DNA of 64,000 nucleotides, from assembly GCA_026913215.1 (NCBI GenBank), contig JAPTYK010000001.1, positions 6,758,001-6,822,000 of the forward strand. The letters run 5' to 3'. The notes below the pieces were generated by a model that ran no database searches, was not told the origin of the DNA, and saw only the letters and a list, made by a program, of their open reading frames with translations. Below, piece by piece: positions 36,534 through 46,170 of this stretch (positions are counted from its first letter, which is position 1; each line of letters opens with the position of its first letter). The DNA is from Streptomyces diastatochromogenes (GTDB lineage: Bacteria; Actinomycetota; Actinomycetes; Streptomycetales; Streptomycetaceae). Made by a program: the position numbers and the translations under genes.

Positions 36534-37196
36534 ATGTTCGACATCGCCAAGGTGCAGGCCGCCCCGAGCAAGGACCTGCTCACGCCCGACAACGCGGTCA
36601 TGCTGTTCGTGGACCACCAGCCGCAGATGTTCTTCGGCACCGGCAGCGGCGACCGTGCCGCCATCATCAACAGCACGGTGGGTCTCGCCAAGGCGGCGCG
36701 GGCGTTCGACGTCCCGGCCGTCCTGACCACGGTCGCCGCCGAGTCCTTCTCCGGGCCCCTGCTGCCGCAGCTCGCCGAGGTCTTCCCCAAGAACGAGATC
36801 ATCGACCGCACCACGATGAACGCCTGGGAGGACGAGGCGCTCGTCGCGGCGGTCAAGGCCACCGGCCGCAAGAAGATCGTCCTGTCGGGTCTGTGGACCG
36901 AGGTCTGCCTCGTGCTGCCCGCCCTCTCCGCGCTGGAGCAGGGCTACGAGGTGTACGTCGTGACCGACGCCTCCGGCGGCGTCAGCCCGGCCGCCCACGA
37001 GCACGCGCTGCAGCGGATGATCGCCGCCGGCGCCGTCCCGGTGACCTGGGTCCAGGTCCTCCTGGAGCTGCAGCGCGACTGGGCGCGCCAGGAGACGTAC
37101 GGCGACGTCATGGAGATCGTCAAGGCCCACGCGGGCGCGTACGGCCTGGGCGTCGTGTACGCGCAGTCGGTCATCGGCGCGCACGCGGCCGGCTGA
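36534..37196 (+). CDS. YcaC-like isochorismatase-family hydrolase
   Basis: Intact, 220 residues. The cysteine-hydrolase triad is visible: Asp in VMLFVDHQPQMFFGTG, Lys in GRKKIVLSGLWTEVCL, and Cys in WTEVCLVLPALSALEQGYEV. The wording (GSGDRAAIINSTVGLAKAA, EVFPKNEIIDRTTMNAWED) is that of the YcaC subgroup, whose physiological substrate is unsettled. GAAAGGA precedes the ATG. doxX follows after five bases, so they are co-transcribed. Confidence 0.92.
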   Translation: MFDIAKVQAAPSKDLLTPDNAVMLFVDHQPQMFFGTGSGDRAAIINSTVGLAKAARAFDVPAVLTTVAAESFSGPLLPQLAEVFPKNEIIDRTTMNAWEDEALVAAVKATGRKKIVLSGLWTEVCLVLPALSALEQGYEVYVVTDASGGVSPAAHEHALQRMIAAGAVPVTWVQVLLELQRDWARQETYGDVMEIVKAHAGAYGLGVVYAQSVIGAHAAG

Positions 37197-37201
37197 CCCC
37201 C

Positions 37202-37711
37202 GTGGACACCGGCATTCTGATCCTGCGTCTGCTGGTGGGACTGCTCGTCGCCGGCCACGGGGTGCAGAAGGTCAGCTCGCACCTGGGCGGCAAGGGACTC
37301 GAAGGCGGCACCGAGGAGTTCCGCGCCGACGGCTTCCGCGGCGGTGCCCTCACCGCCCTCGCGGCCGGCGGCGGCCAGATCGGATCGGGCCTGCTGCTCG
37401 CCGCCGGCCTGCTGACCCCGCTCGCCGCGACCGGCGCCATCGGGGTCATGACCGTCGCCCTCACCGTGAAGTGGCGCCACGGGCTGTGGGTGCAGAACGA
37501 CGGATACGAGTACCCGCTCGTCCTCATCGGCACCGCCGCCGCCCTCGCCGCCACCGGCCCCGGCGCCTGGTCCCTCGACGCGGCCCTCGGACTCTCGCCG
37601 TACCCGTCCTGGTGGGCCGGCCCCGCGCTCGCGGCCGGTCTCGGCAGCGGACTCCTCGCCCGGCTCGTCCTGCACCGGACTCCCGCCGCCCCGGCGAACG
37701 CCGGGCGCTGA
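37202..37711 (+). CDS. DoxX family membrane protein
   Basis: Intact, 169 residues with four hydrophobic helices. The N-terminal LRLLVGLLVAGHGVQKVSSH and later AAGLLTPLAATGAIGVMTVA are DoxX hallmarks. DoxX-type proteins take part in quinone- or thiol-linked membrane redox chemistry and oxidative-stress resistance. GTG start five bases after the ycaC-like stop implies translational coupling. It lies upstream of dps in a stress-related run. Confidence 0.9.
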   Translation: MDTGILILRLLVGLLVAGHGVQKVSSHLGGKGLEGGTEEFRADGFRGGALTALAAGGGQIGSGLLLAAGLLTPLAATGAIGVMTVALTVKWRHGLWVQNDGYEYPLVLIGTAAALAATGPGAWSLDAALGLSPYPSWWAGPALAAGLGSGLLARLVLHRTPAAPANAGR

Positions 37712-37800
37712 GCGCGAGCCCCACGGACCGGGTCCGGCCGACCGTGCCCCGACCGGGCGGCCGGACCCACCCACCCCTTCTCCCCGTACAGGAGCACCCG

Positions 37801-38379
37801 ATGGACACCCTCACGAACCCGCACGGCGGCGGCCAGCCGCTGCTGCACCAGAAGGGCGCCGAGACCCAGGCGTTCGGCACGCTCAAGCAGCTGCCGATCG
37901 GCCTCGGGCACGACACCCGCATGTACGCCTGCCAGCGGCTGAACCACGTCCTCGCCGACACGCAGATCCTGTACTCCCTCTACAAGAAGCACCACTGGCT
38001 CATGCGCGGGGCGACCTTCTACTCGCTCCACCTGATGCTGGACAAGCACGCGGAGGCCCAACTGGCCATCGTGGACGCGCTGGCCGAGCGGGTCCAGAGC
38101 CTCGGCGGCGTCGCCGTCGGAGACCCGCGCCACGTCGCGGAGCTGACGTCGGTCCCCCGTCCGCCGGACGGCGTCGAGCCGGTGCCCGTCATGCTGTCGC
38201 GGCTCCTCGACGCGCACGAGCGGATCCTGATCGACGCCCGCGACGCCGCCGCCCGGCTCTCGGGCGAGGGCGACGAGGGCAGCGCCGACCTGCTCGTCTC
38301 CGAGGTCATCCGCACCGGCGAGGCACAGGTGTGGTTCCTGGCCGAGCACCTCGTGGACACCCCTCTGGTGCACGGCTGA
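37801..38379 (+). CDS. Dps family DNA-binding ferritin
   Basis: Intact, 192 residues. The inter-subunit ferroxidase ligands are present: KKHHWLMRGATFYSLHLMLD and KHAEAQLAIVDALAERV (H, H, D, E pattern of Dps). The N-terminal ~40-residue tail may bind DNA or set oligomerisation. Dps stores iron and protects DNA from peroxide. ACAGGAG precedes the ATG. Its TGA overlaps the ATG of the next flavoprotein gene, which links iron storage to a disulfide reductase. Confidence 0.93.
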   Translation: MDTLTNPHGGGQPLLHQKGAETQAFGTLKQLPIGLGHDTRMYACQRLNHVLADTQILYSLYKKHHWLMRGATFYSLHLMLDKHAEAQLAIVDALAERVQSLGGVAVGDPRHVAELTSVPRPPDGVEPVPVMLSRLLDAHERILIDARDAAARLSGEGDEGSADLLVSEVIRTGEAQVWFLAEHLVDTPLVHG

Positions 38380-39803
38380 TGGAGGACGCGTACGACGTCG
38401 TCGTGCTCGGCGGAGGGCCGGGCGGGGAGGTCGTCGCCGACCGGCTCGTCCGGTCGGGGCTGACCGCCGTCGTCGTCGAGGCCGAGGCCGTCGGCGGCGA
38501 GTGCTCCTACCGTGCCTGCGTGCCGAGCAAGGCCCTGCTGCGCCCCGGCGCGGCCCGGAGGACGCCCGCTCGGTCGACGGGGCCCGGCAGGCGGTCACGG
38601 CGCCACTCGACCCGGCGCACGTCCTCGCCCGCCGCGACCGCTTCACCGGACGAGGCGACGACACCGGTCAGGCCGACTGGCTCGACGGCGCGGGCATCGC
38701 CCTCGTACGGGGGCACGGACGGCTCGCCGGAGAGCGCCGCGTGGAGGTGACGGGGCCGACGGCACGGTCCGCACCCTGCGGGCCCGGCGCGCGGTCGTGG
38801 TCTGCACCGGCACGGACCCCGCCCTTCCGCCGGTCGAGGGATCGACCGGATCGGTGTGTGGACCAACCGGCAGGCCACCACCGCCGACGCGGTGCCCGAG
38901 CGGCTCGTCGTCATCGGCGGGGGAGTGGTGGCCTGCGAGACGGCCACCGCCTGGCGCTCGCTCGGCTCCTCCGTCACCCTGCTGGTCCGCGACCAGGCCC
39001 TGCTGACCGGCTGGGAGCCCTGTGCCGGCGAAGAGGTCACCCGGGGACTGGGCGATCTGGGCGTCACGATCCGCTTCGGGGTCTCGGCCGTCCGGGTCGC
39101 CCGTGACGGCACCACGCGTGCCGTGACCGTGGAGACCGACGACGGCACCACCCTGGTCTGCGACGAGGTCCTCGCCGCCGTGGGCCGGCGCCCGCGCACG
39201 GTCGGCCTCGGCCTGGAGACCGTCGGACTGCCCGGCGGCGACTGGCTCACCGTCGACGACACCTGCCGGGTCACCGCGGCCGAGGGCGACTGGCTCTACG
39301 CCGTCGGCGACGTCAACCGCCGGGCGCCGCTGACCCACATGGCCAAGTACCAGGCCCGTGCCTGCGCGGCGGCGATCGCCGAGCGGGCCGCCGGGCGTCC
39401 GGCCGTCACCGGCGGACGGCAGCCGTGGAGCGCGGAGGCCGACCGCTTCGCCGTCCCGCAGGCCGTCTTCACCCGCCCCGAGGTCGCGAGCGTCGGCCTC
39501 ACGGAACGCGCGGCACGCGAAGCCGGGCTCGCCGTGCGCGCGGTGGAGTACCGCGTCGACGACGTCGCCGGCGCCGCGCTCCACGCCGACGACTACCGGG
39601 GCTTCGCCAAGCTCGTCGTCGACGAGACCCGAGGGGTCGTCGTCGGCTGCACGCTCACCGGCCCGATGGCGACCGAGCTCATCCACACGGCCACCGTGGC
39701 CGTCGTGGGCGAAGTCCCCCTGGAGCGCCTGTGGCACGCCGTGCCCGCCTTCCCGACGGTGAGCGAGATCTGGCTCCGGCTCCTGGAGGCGTACGGGCTC
39801 TGA
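38379..39803 (+). CDS. FAD-dependent disulfide reductase, paralogue of the 27329 gene, three frameshifts
   Basis: FAD site YDVVVLGGGPGGEVVADRLV, redox-active disulfide GGECSYRACVPSKALLRPG, NAD site LVVIGGGVVACETATAWRSL, second FAD motif DWLYAVGDVNRRAPLTHMAK and dimer domain through RLLEAYGL. Slips lie near 38555, 38760 and 38850. As in the paralogue, the C-terminal motif is HAVPAFPTVSE, with Phe where lipoamide dehydrogenases have the catalytic His. It is coupled to dps (overlapping TGATG). The substrate is unknown; a low-molecular-weight disulfide or quinone is possible. Confidence 0.9.
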
Positions 39804-39920
39804 GCCCCGGCCCCTCTCCCGAGCCGGATCCCGCCCGGCGCCCCGCCTCCCGCTCGACCGAGCACACCCGAACGCCTCACCACCCGAACGCCTCACCACC
39901 CGACAAGGAACCACCCACCC

Positions 39921-40763
39921 ATGCAGCTCACGAGGCGCACCTCGCCCTCGCCGTGCCCGCGACGCTGGCCGCCCTGATCGGCGCCGCGCCCGCCACCCCG
40001 CCACCCCCGCGAGCCGCCCGGCCGCCGCCGACAGCGGCACCGGCCGGCACGACCCTAAGCCGACGATCGTCCTGGTCCACGGAGCGTTCGCGGACGCCTC
40101 CAGCTGGAGCGGCACGATCCGGCGGCTGCAGCACGCCGGCTACCCCGTCCTGGCCCCCGCCAACCCGCTGCGCGGTCTCGCCGCGGACACCGCCTACCTG
40201 CGCGGTGTGCTGGCCGCCGTCGACGGGCCCGTCGTCCTGGTCGGCCACTCCTACGGAGGCGCCGTCATCAGCGGCGCCGCCACGGGCGACAGCCGCGTGA
40301 AGGCCCTCGTCTACATCGCCGCGTTCACCCCGGACAAGGGCGAGAGCGCGGCCGGGCTCGCCGCCAAGTTCCCCGGCTCCACCCTCGGCGACACGGTGAA
40401 CCCGCGGCCCTACCCGCTGCCCGGCGGGGGCACCGGCACCGAACTCCTCATCGAGCAGGCCAAGTTCCCCGGTCAGTTCGCCGCCGACGTGCCCGCCGCC
40501 GAAGCGGCGGTCATGGCCGCGACCCAGCGCCCGGTCGCCACCGCCGCGCTGGAGGAGAAGGCCGGGAACCCGCCTGGAGGACGATCCCGTCCTGGGCGCT
40601 GGTCGCCACCGCCGACAAGAACATCCCGGCCGCCGCCGAACGGTGGATGGCCCGGCGTGCCGGTGCGCAGATCACCGAAGTGGACGCGTCCCATGCAGTG
40701 GCGGTCTCCCGTCCGGCCGTGGTCACCCACGTGATCCTCGCCGCCGCGCGGGCCACCCGCTGA
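39921..40763 (+). CDS. Secreted alpha/beta hydrolase, three frameshifts
   Basis: A signal peptide is restored by one missing base (MQLTRR, then HLALAVPATLAALIGAAPA). The hydrolase begins PTIVLVHGAFADASSWSGTI. The nucleophile elbow is VVLVGHSYGGAVISGAA, and the catalytic His lies in ITEVDASHAVAVSRP after another slip near 40575. The family (AB hydrolase with VHGAFADAS) is common as exported esterase-like proteins in Streptomyces. The last part is read in the frame ending at 40761-40763. Confidence 0.85.
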
Positions 40764-40809
40764 CGCTCCGGCCCGACCCGTCCCGTACATCCCCCGAAGG
40801 AGAAACCCC

Positions 40810-41760
40810 ATGAAGAACCGTCCGGTCCTCGAACCCGCCGCCCAGGCCTTCGCCGACGCCACCGCCCAGCCGCCGTACCTCTACCAGATCCCCGTCGCCG
40901 AAGGCCGCAAGGCCGTGGACGACGTCCAGAACGGCGAGGGCGTCCCCCTGCCGGACGTCGACGAGGAGTGGACCACCGTCCACGGCGGCCCGACCGGCGA
41001 CGTCCGCGTCCGGATCGTCCGCCCCCGCGGCGCCACCGGCCCGCTCCCCGTCGTCCTCTACATCCACGGCGCGGGCTGGGTCTTCGGCAACGCCCACACC
41101 CACGACCGGCTCGTCCGCGAACTCGCCGTCGGCACCGGGGCGGCCGTGGTCTTCCCGGAGTACGACCTGTCGCCCGAGGCGCGCTACCCCGTCGCGATCG
41201 AGCAGAACTACACCGTCGCCCAGTGGGTCGCCCGAGAGGGCCACCACAAGGACCTCGACGGCACCCGGATCGCCGTCGCGGGCGACTCCGTCGGCGGGAA
41301 CATGAGCGCCGCCCTCACCCTCATGGCCAAGCAGCGCGGCGACGTCACGCTCGTCCAGCAGGTCCTCTTCTACCCGGTCACGGACGCGGGCTTCGACACC
41401 GGCTCGTACCACGAGTTCGCCGAGGGCTACTTCCTGCGCCGCGACGCCATGAAGTGGTTCTGGGAGCAGTACACGACCGACGAGGCCGAGCGCGCCCAGA
41501 TCACCGCCTCGCCGCTGCGGCTCCACCGAGCAGCTCACCGGCCTGCCGCCGGCCCTGGTCGTCACGGCCGAGGCCGACGTCCTGCGCGACGAGGGCGAGG
41601 CGTACGCGGCGAAGCTCCGCGCCGCCGGGTGCCCGTCACCGCCCTGCGCGTCCAGGGCGTCATCCACGACTTCGTGATGCTGAACGCGCTGCGCGAGACC
41701 CGGGGCGCGGAGCTCGCCATCGGCGTCGCCGTCGACATCCTCCGCAAGGCCCTCGCATGA
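40810..41760 (+). CDS. HSL-family alpha/beta hydrolase (esterase), compensating frameshifts
   Basis: Oxyanion motif VVLYIHGAGWVFGNAHTHDR, nucleophile IAVAGDSVGGNMSAALTL (GDSxGG), and catalytic His in VQGVIHDFVMLNAL mark the hormone-sensitive-lipase family. Between 41515 and 41630 another frame supplies LPPALVVTAEADVLRDEGEA (the catalytic Asp region), so paired indels are present. The gene has a near twin at 59152-60140. Its last bases overlap the start of the amidohydrolase (ATGA). Confidence 0.9.
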   Translation: MKNRPVLEPAAQAFADATAQPPYLYQIPVAEGRKAVDDVQNGEGVPLPDVDEEWTTVHGGPTGDVRVRIVRPRGATGPLPVVLYIHGAGWVFGNAHTHDRLVRELAVGTGAAVVFPEYDLSPEARYPVAIEQNYTVAQWVAREGHHKDLDGTRIAVAGDSVGGNMSAALTLMAKQRGDVTLVQQVLFYPVTDAGFDTGSYHEFAEGYFLRRDAMKWFWEQYTTDEAERAQITASPLRLHRAAHRPAAGPGRHGRGRRPARRGRGVRGEAPRRRVPVTALRVQGVIHDFVMLNALRETRGAELAIGVAVDILRKALA

Positions 41761-43641
41761 CCGGGCCCGCCACGAGCATGCCGGTCGCGGGCCTCGTCCC
41801 CGCGCCGCGCCGGGAGCAGGCGCACGCCGACCTCCTCGTCCGCAACGCCAAGGTGTTCACCGGTGAGCCCGGCCGCCCCGAGGCCCGCGCCGTCGCGATC
41901 CGCGACGGCCGGGTCGCCGCCTCGGCGACGACCACGACCTCGCCCACCTCGTCGGACCGGGCACCAGGGTCGTCGACGCGCTGGGCGGCGGGTGGTCCCC
42001 GGACTCAACGACTCGCACCTCCACGTCATCCGGGGCGGCCTGAACTACGTCCTGGAGCTGCGCTGGGACGGCGTACGAAGCCTCCGGCAGGCCCTGGCGA
42101 TGCTGCGCGAGCAGGCCGGCCGCACCCCGAAGGGACAGTGGATCCGGGTGGTGGGCGGCTGGACCGCCGAGCAGTTCGCCGAGCGCAGGATGCCGACCGT
42201 CGCCGAGCTGAACGCCGCCGCCCCCGACACCCCGGTCTTCGTGCTGCACCTGTACCAGTCGGCCCTGATGAACCGGGCCGCGGTCAAGGCCGCCGGGTTC
42301 ACCCGGGAGACCCCCGACCCCCGGGGCGGGCAGATCGTCCGGGGCCGGGACGGCGAACCCAACGGCGTCCTCCTCGCGGCGCCGAGCGCCCTCGTCCTGT
42401 ACTCGACGCTGGCCAAGGCGCCGGCCCTCGACGAGGCCGACAAGCGGACGTCGACGCGTCACTTCCTGCGCGAGCTGAACCGCTTCGGCCTGACGTCCGC
42501 CGTCGACGCCGCCGGCGGCTTCCAGAACTTCCCCGACAACTACGCGACGGTCAGCGACCTCGCCGGGTCGGGGGAGCTGTCGCTGCGGATCGCCTACCAC
42601 CTCTTCCCGCAGACGGCCGGGCAGGAGCTCGCCGACCTCAAGCGCTGGACCGAGACGGTCAGGCCCGGGGACGGCGACGAGTGGCTCCGGCTGAACGGCG
42701 CGGGCGAGAACCTGACCTGGGCGGCCGCCGACTTCGAGAACTTCTCCGAGCCCCGGCCCGAGCTCGCCGCGGGCTACGAGACCGAGTTCGAGCAGGCCGT
42801 ACGGCTGCTGCTGGAGAACGGCTGGGGCTTCCGGCTCCACGCGACCTACGACGAGACGATCCGCCGCGACCTGGCCGTCTTCGAGAAGCTCGCCGCGGAG
42901 GGACTCTTCCCCGGCGGCAACCGCTGGCTCTTCGACCACGCCGAGACCGTCTCGGCCGGCAGCCTCGACCGGATCGCCGCCCTCGGCGGCGCCGTCTCCG
43001 TCCAGAACCGGATGTCCTTCCAGGGCGCCGCGTTCCTCGACCGCTACGGCTCCGAGGCCGCCGCCCACACCCCGCCGGTCCGCGCCATGCTCGACCGCGG
43101 CCTGACCGTCGCCGCCGGAACGGACGCCACCCGCGTCTCCTCGTACAACCCGTGGGTCGCCCTCCACTGGCTGGTGACCGGACGCACCGTCGGCGGCACC
43201 GCGCTCTACCCGGCGGAGAACCTGATCGACCGCGAGACCGCCCTCGGTCTGTACACCCGGGGCGGAGCCCGGCTCACCGGCGAGCAGGACGTCAAGGGAA
43301 CCCTGCGGGAAGGCTCGTACGGCGACCTCGCGATCCTGTCCCACGACTACCTCACCGTGCCCGAGGAGGTCATCCCCGGCATCGAGTCCGTCCTCACCGT
43401 CGTCGGCGGGCGGATCGTCTACGCGACCGCCGAGTACGAGGGCCTCGACGAGGCCGTCCCGCCGGTGAGCCCCGCGTGGAGCCCCGTGGCCCACTTCGGC
43501 GGCTACCAGAGCGGTGCCCGTCAGGCCGCGCTCGTGGCCGAGGCCGCCGCCGAGTCCGAGGAGCACCGCCGGTGGCGCGTCGCCCGCGGCTCCGCCCCCG
43601 ACACCCGGCCGTCGTTCGTCGACCCCTGTTTCGACCACTGA
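41757..43641 (+). CDS. YtcJ-like amidohydrolase family 3 enzyme, two frameshifts
   Basis: A ~620-residue hydrolase. N-terminal LLVRNAKVFTGEPGRPEARA, then after two lost bases (near 41930 and 41990) VVPGLNDSHLHVIRGGLNYV with the HxH metal site. Later motifs are RLHATYDETIRRDLAVFE, RWLFDHAETVSAGSLDRIAA, LTVAAGTDATRVSSYNPWVA and GSYGDLAILSHDYLTVPEEV. Translationally coupled to the HSL esterase, it probably acts on an amide or ester-linked substrate processed by both. Confidence 0.88.
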
Positions 43642-43655
43642 AGGAGAACCGTCCG

Positions 43656-44356
43656 ATGACCGACGCCCCGCCGGAAGCGCCCCGGAACGCCGTTTCGAAC
43701 CGGACCTCCGGTCGATGACGCGGATCAACCTGCGCCCCATCGCCTCGCCCATGCCGCTCGGCTTCTTCACGATCGCCATCGCCTCCGTGATGACGGGCTG
43801 CCTCCAGCTCGGGATCTTCGGCGAGGAGGCCCGTACCGCCGTCGCCTTCACCGTGCTGCCGGCCTTCGTCCTCCAGCTCCTGGTCAGCTTCCTGGCCTTC
43901 GGCGCCCGCGACGTGATCGCGGCGACCCTGATGGCGGTGTTCGCCGGCAGCTGGCTGCCCTACGCGCTCATCATGCTCAGCGGCGCGGCCGACGGCCTGA
44001 AGGTCCTCGGCGTCTTCAACCTGGCGCTGCTCTGCTTCGGCGCGCTGATGACCGCCGTGACCGGGCCCAAGCGGGCGCTGTGGCTCGTCCTCGCGGTCTC
44101 CCTGCCCCGCTGGGCGGCCACCGGGCTCGCGGGCCTCACCGGCGCCGAATGGCTGACGCGCACGTCCGGGGCGCTCGGCCTGCTGGTGGCGGTCGTCGCG
44201 ATGTACACGGCGTTCGCCCTGATGCTGGAGGACATGCGCAGCGAGCAGGTCCTGCCCATCGGCCGCAGCGGCCCCGCCCACCTCGCCGTCGAGGGCGACC
44301 TCGCCGTCCAGCTCCGCAACCTGGAGCGCCAGGCGGGCGTGCGCCGCACCCTCTGA
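43656..44356 (+). CDS. GPR1/FUN34/YaaH (SatP)-like membrane protein, one frameshift
   Basis: After MTDAPPEAP one C is missing near 43683, then the protein reads FEPDLRSMTRINLRPIASPM and PLGFFTIAIASVMTGCLQLG. This resembles the N-P-x-P-L-G signature of acetate/succinate channels. Six hydrophobic segments follow (VLPAFVLQLLVSFLAFGARD, VFNLALLCFGALMTAV). A cytoplasmic C-tail of ~45 residues is present. It may move a small carboxylate released by the neighbouring hydrolases. Confidence 0.75.
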
Positions 44357-44402
44357 CCGGCAGCCACCGACCCCGTCCCACCACGACCGCACAGGAGCAC
44401 CC

Positions 44403-44717
44403 ATGGAACCCCGAGTGACCGACCGGCCCGAGGAGTCCCGGTACGAGATCCTCGCCGGCGACGACGGCGGCGAGACCGCGGGCTTCGCCGAGTACCACCT
44501 CTCGGAGGGCGAGATCGCCTTCATCCACACCGAGATCGATCCCCGCTTCGGCGGCCGGGGCCTGGGCGGGCTGCTCGCCCGCGGCGCCCTCGACGACGTC
44601 CGGGCCCGCGGGCTGCGCGTCCTGCCGTACTGCCCCTTCATCCGGGCCTGGATCGGCAAACACCCCGAGTACGCCGACCTGGTGCCCGAGGAGCGCCGCG
44701 CCCGCTTCGGTCTCTGA
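44403..44717 (+). CDS. Short GNAT N-acetyltransferase (YjdJ/Acetyltransf_CG type)
   Basis: Intact, 104 residues. The compact GNAT core is AEYHLSEGEIAFIHTEIDPR, FGGRGLGGLLARGALDDVRA (acetyl-CoA loop) and LRVLPYCPFIRAWIGKHPEY with the conserved Cys of the CG subtype. ACAGGAG precedes the ATG. Substrate unknown. It closes the co-directional array begun by the pirin gene. Confidence 0.9.
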   Translation: MEPRVTDRPEESRYEILAGDDGGETAGFAEYHLSEGEIAFIHTEIDPRFGGRGLGGLLARGALDDVRARGLRVLPYCPFIRAWIGKHPEYADLVPEERRARFGL

Positions 44718-44750
44718 AGCGCCCCACCACCGCGCCCCGACGCTTGAACC

Positions 44751-44776
44751 TCGAACGATTGGTCTCTGTCGTTCGA
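44751..44776. promoter_or_regulatory. Palindromic operator upstream of the sugar ABC importer
   Basis: TCGAACGA (44751-44758) and TCGTTCGA (44769-44776) form a perfect 8-bp inverted repeat with a 10-base spacer. TTGAAC (44744-44749) just upstream could be a -35 element. The binding protein is not known; no LacI gene is adjacent. Confidence 0.5.
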
Positions 44777-44839
44777 ACGCGGTAGCTTTCCGAAACGTCC
44801 GCCGACACCACGCGGCGGGCGATCGGAGGAACCACACCC

Positions 44840-46170
44840 ATGAGGTCCGGCGCGAGGCTCGCGCTCGCCGTCATCACCCTCGTCGTCACCGCCACCGCCT
44901 GCGGCACCCCGCAGGACGGCGGTTCGCGCCCGCACACCACCGCGGACTGCGCACCGTACGCCCGGTACGGCGAGCACCCCGGCACCGAGGTCACCGTCTA
45001 CGCGGAGAACCGGGACCGGGAGGCCGATCTGTTCGAAGAGACCTGGGCGGACTTCGCGCACTGCACGGGCATCGACGTCCAGTACGAGGGTGACGGGGAG
45101 TTCGAGGCGCGGATCCAGGTCCGGGTCGACGGCGGAAACGCGCCCGACGTGGCGTTCTTCCCCCAGCCCGGCCTTCTGGAACGCTTCGCGCGGGCGGGGA
45201 GGCTGAAGCCCGCGAGCGCCGGGGTCGCGGCCCTCGCGCAGCAGGGCTGGTCGGCGGACTGGAACAGCTACGCGACCGTGGACGGCACCCTCTACGGCAC
45301 GCCGCTCGTCGCGAACGTGAAGTCGCTGGTCTGGTACTCCCCGAAGTTCTTCCGCGCCAGGGGACTGAGCGTCCCCCGCACGTGGACCGAGCTGATGGCC
45401 GTCACCGAGAAGGTCGCGGCCTCGGGCGTCAAGCCGTGGTGCGCGGGCATCGAGTCCGCCCAGGCGACCGGCTGGCCCGTGACGGACTGGATCGAGGACG
45501 TCCTGCTCCGCCAGCAGGGCACCCGCGTCTACGACCAGTGGGTCGCCCACGAGATCCCCTTCGACGACCCGCGGGTGATCAAGGCCATGGACACCGTGGG
45601 GTCCATCCTCAAGAACGACCGGTACGCCAACGGCGGCTTCGGTCCGGCCCGGTCCATGGCCTCGATCTCCTTCCAGGAGGCGGCGCGCCGATCCTCTCCG
45701 GCGACTGCGCGATGCACCGCCAGGCCTCGTTCTACGCCGACATGTGGCCGAAGGGCACCCGGATCGGACCGGACAAGGACGTCTACGCCTTCCTCCTGCC
45801 GGGAGACGACCCGGCCGGCCATCCCGTACTGGGCGGCGGGGTCTTCGCGGCGGCGTTCGCCGACCGTCCCGAGGTCCGGGCGTTCCAGGAGTACCTGGCC
45901 TCCGCGGACTTCGCGAACGCGCGGATGAGGAAGGGACCCTTCGTCTCGGCGAACAAGGGCGTGAACCCGGCGAACGCCGCGACCCCCGTCGACCGGCTCT
46001 CGATCCGGCTGCTCCAGGACCCCCGGACGCGGTTCCGCTTCGACGGTTCGGACCTGATGCCGGCGTCGGTCGGCGCCGGGACGTTCTGGAAGGGAGCCGT
46101 CGACTGGATCGGCGGCGCGAGCACCCGGCAGGTCGCCGAGTCCGTCGAACGGTCCTGGCCGAGCCACTGA
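44840..46170 (+). CDS. Sugar-binding lipoprotein of an ABC importer (AglE-like), one frameshift
   Basis: Lipoprotein signal (TATACGTPQ). The domain has VTVYAENRDREADLFEETWA, DVAFFPQPGLLERFARAGR, LYGTPLVANVKSLVWYSPKF and SGVKPWCAGIESAQATGWPV, which resembles AglE alpha-glucoside binding proteins. One base is missing near 45690; the second half continues ILSGDCAMHRQASFYADMWP and ANKGVNPANAATPVDRLSI. It overlaps the first permease. There is no ATPase gene, so MsiK-type sharing is expected. Confidence 0.88.

Noticed and set aside
31024..43641. The two YtcJ-like amidohydrolases as a recent tandem duplication
   Set aside because: They share the fold and motif order, but segments differ throughout and neighbours differ, so they look like separate family members.
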